DNA of 64,000 nucleotides from NCBI GenBank assembly GCA_946807835.1, contig OX327699.1, forward strand, positions 17,658,014-17,722,013, written 5' to 3'. The first letter of the stretch is position 1; every line of letters begins with the position of its first letter. The stretch comes from Ailanthus altissimus. Taxonomy: Eukaryota; Streptophyta; Magnoliopsida; Sapindales; Simaroubaceae. Both the position numbers and the translations under genes were made by a program. Of the stretch, positions 57,782 to 64,000 are shown piece after piece. The notes beneath the pieces were generated by a model. That model saw only the letters and a program-made list of their open reading frames with translations, did not search any database and had not been told where the DNA came from.

Positions 57782-59242
57782 CACTACTAAAAAATAGCCT
57801 ATAATGATAGATAATATCTATCATAAATGGTGTTTTGTGATAGATTCTTTTTATCACTTAAATTCATCTCATTAATTTATGATAGATAATTTCTATTTCA
57901 AATTTGTGATAGATACGTTCTATCATAAATATGTGATTTGCAATTTAGGTATGTGACATGGCAGTCGACGTGTAAGCTTATGTGGCAACTGACATGGCAC
58001 ATAATATGTCAAATGATGCCATCATTTATTACTAATTTGTGATAGATATCTATTACTATTTTGTGATAGATTTATATTTTTTATTTACAAATTCATTTTT
58101 TTAATGTACACAATTAAATTCACATATATATTAAACTATATTATATTACATATATTATAATTTAAAAGTATTCTACATAAATTCATATACAATGTGTATA
58201 TACATTAAATCATTACATAGCAACTTGTAATTAATTTTTTAATACAATCTGTTTAAGAACTCTAGATGTTCAACAAAATAACACATCTTTGAACCAAAAT
58301 GATAGTATAAATATGACATAACAGCTTGTAAGTATTTGTTCTACTCAAATCTCGACTGCTTAATCTTCTACCTGCTACATAGAGTTGGTATGAGTCTTGT
58401 ACATGCAAATGTATGCCATACTTCAATCTTTTGATAATCGAGTTCCCCAAATTCCTGCTGATATAAATTGCACTGCAAGCTTACATAATAAGTATTTGGA
58501 ATCAGCTAAAATCATCAAGGCATAAAATCTACACAACACAACAAATGTTTGTTGCTCACAAATATAAGCCGCTACCCAAACAAGATCAAAAGGAAAACAA
58601 AAAGTAAGAGAAATACTAAAAGTTAGACCATCAAACCAAGGAGCTTATGTGCACCAAAAACATCTAATTATTGAATGGTATTGAAGAAAAAAACTAAAAG
58701 CCTCAGTAAAATATAGGTAAATAAATTGAATCATAATTCTAGTAAGTTTGGAATCTCTTGGTTGAGCACTCTAATGTAACACCAGTAAAAGGCAATAATG
58801 GTATTTTATAATATGCTCCAAATTTGGTAAAGTCAAAAGAATTATTGATTTAATGAGAAAAAAAATAACATTATGCTAGTCATCAAAACATTATATTTTT
58901 GCAAAAGAAAGCAACTTGTTAAGACATGAAATGCTGTTGTTATGAAAAATAAAGAGATCAACTTGCTCTCCTGCATGTGTCGTGACTATGCACTTAAGAT
59001 TTGATAAATCTAGAAAAAGTAACCAGCCAAGATAGAAGTGATTATAGTTGGATACTTATATTTACAATAACCTTGTTGTATAAATCCAAGTCAACTTCAT
59101 AGGATATCTTATCTGCTCCATTGGTAGCAGAGAAGAAATTTTGTCCTTAAGGCTCCAACTTAAGTTTTAAATCCTAAGCATCAGACAGGTTAATGGTTAT
59201 ATAGACTTTATCAAACCTTCGGGCCCATTTAACAATCAGTTG
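57782..59242. mobile_element. CACTA-like (En/Spm) terminal fragment
   Basis: It begins CACTACTAAAAAATAGCC, a CACTA-type terminus, at a sharp junction with the satellite. The next 300 bp hold repeated subterminal words in both orientations: TGATAGATA, TATCTATCA, TTTGTGATAGAT and CTATCATAAAT. This is typical of CACTA subterminal arrays. I do not find the opposite TAGTG end before the satellite resumes at about 59243, and no transposase is present, so the fragment is truncated or partly deleted. The section 58200-59220 shows nothing recognisable. Confidence 0.6.
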
Positions 59243-59362
59243 TATTTTTGGGTCCTAAATTATTGAATTTTTTTGCAAAAACGTGGACTAACACCTTTAT
59301 CTACAAGTCTTGAATTTTGTGATAATTGTCTGGTGAAAAGAAGCATTCGATATATTAAAAAT
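59243..59362. repeat. Satellite array, fourth segment (partial monomer)
   Basis: Less than one monomer is left (TATTTTTGGGTCCTAAATTA, then ACGTGGACTAACACC, GAAAAGAAGCATTCGATA) between the CACTA fragment and the second solo LTR. Confidence 0.8.
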
Positions 59363-62113
59363 TGTAGTAACCAGTATCCATAACCGGTAAGAATATGTAT
59401 ATTTATATATATAAATATACGTATTTTATTTGTATGTGGGTGATCCTTGATTTATATATTGTTATTAGTAGTGTTTTTATAGGTTAAGGATATACTATTA
59501 GTATTGGGTTTATTTGCAAGACTTTGGAATTATTTTAGGGACCAAATTGTTATACTTTGAAAGTTTTGGGGGTGAATTCGTAAATACCAAAAAGTAACCA
59601 CTTAGTATAAAAATACACTTTTAAAAACCCTAATTCTCTCATTTTTGTCGAGCTACCCATTTTTAGAGAGAGAAGAGAGAAATAAAGGAGAGAGAAAGAG
59701 AAGAAGAAGAAGAAAAAGAAGAAGAAATTGGAATTTTTGGATCTTAAGAGGTATATCACAATTATTTCTTAATTTATTGGTGTTAATTATGTTAATTTCT
59801 TTAAGTTTTGATTTCTGGAAATATGTATAATTGAGGATTTGATGTGTATTTCGTATGATAGTTTGAGAATTGATGATGATTTATAAGATAGTTTGATAAA
59901 TCATGATGGATTGTAAAATTTCTGATTGATAGTCTCTTGATCTAAGAATTTTATAAATTATTTTGAATCGATTCTGGTTTTGAATTTTGAGTATATGAAA
60001 TTAGACATGTTAAGGATCATCTGAGACTTTGAATCGATTGAAAATTCTGGAAATTGAATTTATAGTGAATTTACCAAAATGACCCTGAAATTCTGGAAAT
60101 TTCCTGTGTAAACAGTATGATACAGTGGAAAATAATTTTTGACCTGCTGAATGATCTTTAAAAATTACGAATTTGTGGAATATGATAATTTTATATGTCT
60201 AATATGATATACTCGGAATTGAGAATTTGGATCAATGTGGTTGAAGTGTTATGAATTTCTAAAGTGTATCAGCTCATTGCAGTATTTAATTAACAGATTT
60301 TTAAAGCTATGGAATAAAATAGTTTTAAAATACTTTTGGCAGTGATTTGGAAGTGAAATATTTATCATGTACTGAGATATGTGTTAAGAGTAATTATTTG
60401 GTAGTTTTATAATTTTTGAGTTAGTATATAATTTTATAAAATTGGGAGATTGAATACTGTTCAGTAAGTATCTTGATCCTGTCAGGTTTGTAGTTTGGAT
60501 TCGATGGTGTGTATGGAATGGATTGTGTAGGAAATTTGATATAATATTCATATATAAGAAGGATATATGAGTCAAGAATGGTATATTCTGATTTTGGAGT
60601 AATTGAACATCATTTGATGTATTAGAAATTTTTGTTAAGTGTAAGTGGTCAGAATGACAGGTTTTGAGAAACCAAATATTTAGACCAATTTGATGTGATA
60701 AATGCATTGTGTATAATTTTGTAAGCTATTTAAAGTATTTTGTGTGAATTGTGAGGCTTATGAAAGGATTAATCTCCATTGATAGGTTAAGGAGATTTAA
60801 GCCTTGTAGCTGAAAGTGTTAAGAGGTAAGTATACTAGACTTACTACTGGAATCACAATAAACATAGAAATTGTTTTGTATGATTTTGCAAATGGGGTTA
60901 AGAATATGTTTATGATATGTCAAAGTATATTTTGATATGAAATGTGAATATATGTTTATGAATGTGAGCATTGACATTGAGCATGGACATATATGTGTTT
61001 TTTGAAAGTGAGCTTTCCAAAATAAGATGCGTTTAACAAAGAAAGCTTTTGAAGTGTAATATGTCCATGAGAAATATTTTGTGATTTGAGGGTACTTGAA
61101 CTCACTGTTAACTTAGTAGGCATTTTATATGATTTGTGGAGCCTTTATGTGTGGCCTTTCCTTCGGGATTGGTATATGTTATGTGTTCCGTATGTAGGGA
61201 GGATCCTATTGGTACCTAAAGGAAGTGTGAGTCATCACATTCGTGTGGTGGCGTATAGGTACATGTGAGAGGACTCACCGATGATCAGGGTGAGGGTTTG
61301 GCTTTTACCTTCGGGCATAAGCGTTATATATGTGTGATTTAAAGACCTCACTTGTACTATTCCTCTCATACGGTATGTCACCTATGAGTGACATTTGGCT
61401 CATTATGTGATATGTGATATGTAAGTCCTACTAAGTAGTAGTTGAGTGATGGTATTCCTATTATGTGTTTTGAAAGAATGTGTAAGCGCTTACATGATAT
61501 GTGATTTGATAAGATTATGATTTTGATTTATCACAGTATATCATACATATGCATTGTGTACGTATATGTATTTGTATTTGATATATGAAAAACTAGTATG
61601 CTTATTGAGTTTTATACTCATTATAGTTTATGGTGATTTCAGGTAAATAAGGTACATGTGTGCTTAGCGGATTTGGCAAGGCTTCTGCTATTCCTTGGGT
61701 TCCCTAAGTTGCTAGGTTGTTGTGTGTTTCACTTGGGGACACGTGGGATAGGATATTTGGTTTGTCCCTATTGAATAAATACTTATGTATTATTTCATTG
61801 TGTGTGGATTGGATTTGGTTTAAGTTTTATAAAGTGTGGTTATTGGATGATTTTAAGTAAGAATTTGCAATGGATATATTCTGGGCTCCCGGTAACAAAG
61901 TTGCTACTGGTGACGTAGTAGAGTGTTAATCTCTGAGAAAACTCTGCGTATCTCCGGTTTAATAATTGTCCCAGTCATAATTCAATTGCTATAATTCTGA
62001 AAGAAATTGAAATGAAAGTTGAAAATTTTGTGTAATATTATTTATGAGTGCACATGCAGTGAATGAATGTAAGTGATGTCGTGTGTCGGATCTTTTGGGT
62101 CTGGGGCGTGACA
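59363..62113 (+). mobile_element. Solo LTR, 2.75 kb, inverted relative to 53179-55846
   Basis: It runs TGTAGTAACCAGTATCC to GGGGCGTGACA and is flanked by a perfect AAAAT (59358-59362 and 62114-62118). It is the same family as 53179-55846 in opposite orientation, with many identical 20-mers. There is no internal domain. A GA-rich tract at about 59665-59730 (GAAGAAGAAGAAAAAGAAG) mirrors the CT tract of the other copy. Separate target duplications prove two independent insertions, not one inverted duplication. Confidence 0.88.
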
Positions 62114-62680
62114 AAAATGACATATTATGTATGAAATTTTAAAACCTCTAGCCTAAGCTATGGTATTAAAAAATGTTCTGATCGGGTTTTTGGTTCTCAA
62201 ATGATTAATTTTGGCCAAAAAGAGGAATAACACCTTGACTAACAAGCCTCATAATTATGTGATGATTATCTGTTAAAACAAAGCATTCGATAACCTCAAA
62301 CTTTTATATTATGTGTAAAATTTTAAAACCTCTATCCTAAGCTAAGAATTTCAAAAGTTTTCAGGTCGAATTTTTAAGTCCTAAATGATTGAATTTTACC
62401 AAAAAGTGGACTACTGCCTTGACCTACAAGGCTCAGAAGTACATGATGAATATCTGATGAAAAGAAGTATTTTAGCTTCAAAATGGTATAATATATGTGA
62501 AATTTTGAAACCTCTAGCCTAAGCTATGATTTTCAAAAGTTTTTTGGTCGAGCTTTTGGGTCCCAAATTATAAATTTTCATAAAAATGTAGACTACCACT
62601 TTGACATGTAAGTTTTAGAATCTTGTGATGATTATCTAGTAAAAAGAAGCATTCAATAGCTTTAAAATAGTATATTATAG
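62114..62680. repeat. Satellite array, fifth segment
   Basis: About three monomers run with the same orientation and landmarks (GATTAATTTTGGCCAAAAAG type A at about 62206, AATTTTCATAAAAATGTAGA type B at about 62572). The array ends at about 62680, where LINE-like sequence begins. Confidence 0.85.
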
Positions 62681-63900
62681 ATAGGTTAACTTCTCTGATT
62701 AGATGATTCTGCTTGGGTTATAAGGCTGAAGCTACAAAAATAAATTGGCTTCAATGAGAGTTAGTTTGTCCTCCTAAATATGATGGTGGTTTAGAAGTCC
62801 AAGACTTAGCACTTTTCAATTAAAAAAAGCTGTAATGGCGAAGCAAATGTGGCACATCCCAAGTAATTTGAATTCATTAGCTTTCAAAATTCTAAAGTAT
62901 AAGAAATTTTCATATTAGTCATTTTTAGAAACTGCAAGTGTAATGGCATGCTCCCACACAGTATGATATTGTCCATTTTGGGTCTGAACCAATACGACTT
63001 TGTTCTTAAGTCTCCCCAAAAGGCCTCGCGTTGATTGAGAAGGAGTTTTACATATATATCACAAAGCTTTCTCTAACCAGGCAATGTGAGATTCTGGTAC
63101 CTCACTCTCAACTCATTCATCTTGACCCTACTATCTATAGTCTCAAGCATCTTGGATCTCGGGTGTTACAATCTACCCCCTTTAAAGGACATAGGGCCTC
63201 GTATGCGCTATGCTCTTGAGGACACATGGTTGACCCATGTGGGCTAGACCTCAAGGATCGCACGGTACATGTGCACTATCTGTAGCCTAAACTGTAAGCT
63301 TACTGGCCTACACTGTGAGATAGGTCCAGCTCTTGTATCATTTGTAACAAATCTCTCCCACACAGTATGATATTGTCCACTTTGAGCCTAAGCCTGCACA
63401 GCTTTGTTCTTGGGTCTTCCCAAAAGGTCTCATATTGATTGAGAATGAGTTTTACATATATAGCCTATAAAGTTTCTCTAACCAGACGATGTAGGATTCT
63501 GGCACCTCATCCATCTTGGCCCTATTATCCATGGCTTTAGGCATCTTGGATATCAGGTGTTATAGCAAAAGGTTATGGTGGTTTTTTCTTATGGCAAAGC
63601 CTTTTGGGGGAGGGGGATCTTTTACGTTGTAGGGTTAGATGAATCGTGGGAGATAATACTTTTGTTGCTTTATTTTTTTATCCTTTGATCCCATATCCCC
63701 CTGCTTATAAACCCATTACTCAGAGTCGAGGCAATAATATCTATAAGGTTTCAAATGTCATTATTTCAACTAATGGTTGGAACTTATTTCTCCTACAATC
63801 TTAGTTATGGACAGTAAATGTGCACTAAATTTTGTCCATCTCAGTTTGGAATTTTGGTGGTCTGGATAAGCCCATTAAGCACTATAATGCTTCAAGGTTT
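62681..63900 (+). pseudogene. LINE ORF2 C-terminal relic, split by a TRIM
   Basis: Frames on plus read KAEATKINWLQ, ELVCPPKYDGGLEVQDLALF and AVMAKQMWHIP. After the TRIM they read SKGYGGFFLWQSLLGEGDLL and VGDNTFVALF. These follow the post-RT linker of plant L1 ORF2 (CLPKxxGGLGxxDLxLFN, then WxSLLxGRDLL). Stops and frameshifts are frequent. It belongs to another LINE family than the intact copy at 16781. Removing 62939-63564 and one target copy rejoins the relic. Confidence 0.75.
62939..63564 (-). mobile_element. TRIM (terminal-repeat retrotransposon in miniature), 626 bp
   Basis: Two direct LTRs, 62939-63170 (232 bp) and 63353-63564 (212 bp), share CTCCCACACAGTATGATATT and TGAGTTTTACATATATA-like blocks. 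On minus each starts TGTAACACC or TATAACACC. The internal region is only 182 bp. It carries a primer-site-like TGATACAAGAGCTGG (minus) next to one LTR and a purine tract AAAGGGGGTAGAT (minus) next to the other. The flanks GCAAG (62934-62938) and GCAAA (63565-63569) fit a 5-bp duplication with one change. It has no coding capacity, as usual for TRIMs. Confidence 0.85.
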
Positions 63901-64000
63901 TCTTTCAGTAAAATTGACTTATTATGTGGGTGTTGTTGTTAGAAACATTAGAGGTGCAGTGAAATCTCTTCTATGAGACCATCTATCTTTAAGACCATCT

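Noticed and set aside
53179..62113. A single gypsy element with LTRs at both ends of this span
   Set aside because: The two LTRs are in opposite orientation, each has its own perfect target duplication, and satellite plus a CACTA fragment lie between them.
62939..63564. Cassandra-type TRIM
   Set aside because: The TGTAACACC end is similar, but I see no 5S rRNA-like segment in the LTR. It is left as an unassigned TRIM.
1..64000. tRNA, rRNA or snRNA genes
   Set aside because: No cloverleaf-like gene with A and B boxes, and no rRNA motif, was noticed by eye. A tRNAscan-SE or Infernal run would be decisive and was not possible here.

Overview
This is 64 kb of AT-rich plant nuclear DNA, most likely from a dicot. 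The evidence is spliced genes with GT-AG introns, a plant-type TAF4b, a UFM1-conjugating enzyme gene, and layer on layer of Ty1/copia, Ty3/gypsy, LINE, hAT and CACTA sequence. There is no prokaryotic or organellar gene organisation. I cannot name the species from the sequence alone.

Only two genes look like intact host genes. TAF4b (TFIID subunit 4b) lies on the plus strand at 10975-15934. It has 14 coding exons that join in frame to 951 codons plus a stop. UFC1 (E2-like enzyme for UFM1) lies on the minus strand at 35731-36993. It has 3 coding exons and encodes 174 residues. A decayed second copy of the 3' half of TAF4b (exons 9-14) sits at about 32664-34705, just downstream of UFC1 and convergent with it. 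About 17 kb of transposons now separate it from the real gene. The two genes have unrelated jobs (RNA polymerase II initiation and ufmylation), so no shared pathway is implied.

Layout: 1-1489 has no recognisable gene. 1490-2484 is a copia fragment on plus. 2485-9217 is a decayed copia element on minus, interrupted by a 1.38 kb solo LTR. 9338-10205 is another copia fragment. 10206-15934 is TAF4b and its promoter region. 16781-22369 is a full-length LINE with two uninterrupted ORFs, a poly-A tail and a 12-bp target duplication. 22513-23566 is a probable non-autonomous hAT element. 23567-25631 is AT-rich, with an LTR-like tail. 25632-31436 is a chromodomain-type gypsy element that has lost most of its pol and carries a 2.16 kb solo LTR nested in one of its own LTRs. 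31440-32663 holds a G-rich microsatellite and a hAT transposase relic. 32664-34870 is the TAF4b pseudogene plus an orphan exon-like sequence. 35731-36993 is UFC1.

From about 38391 to 62680 the backbone is one degenerate tandem array with a period of about 180-185 bp. It contains two recurring monomer types. The array has been opened by an 11.15 kb copia element (41511-52661, itself carrying a second member of the solo-LTR family seen at 5262), by two 2.7 kb solo LTRs of one family in opposite orientation (53179-55846 and 59363-62113, each with a perfect 5-bp target duplication), and by a CACTA-like terminus (57782-59242). The window ends in a LINE relic split by a 626-bp TRIM element. A satellite array plus nested retroelements suggests pericentromeric or other heterochromatin next to a small gene island. 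That location is an inference.

I did not find a new multi-gene system. The most unusual items are the two-type 180-bp satellite, the coding-intact LINE with overlapping ORFs, the GC-rich word islands in otherwise AT-rich LTRs of apparently different families, and the opposed solo LTR pair.
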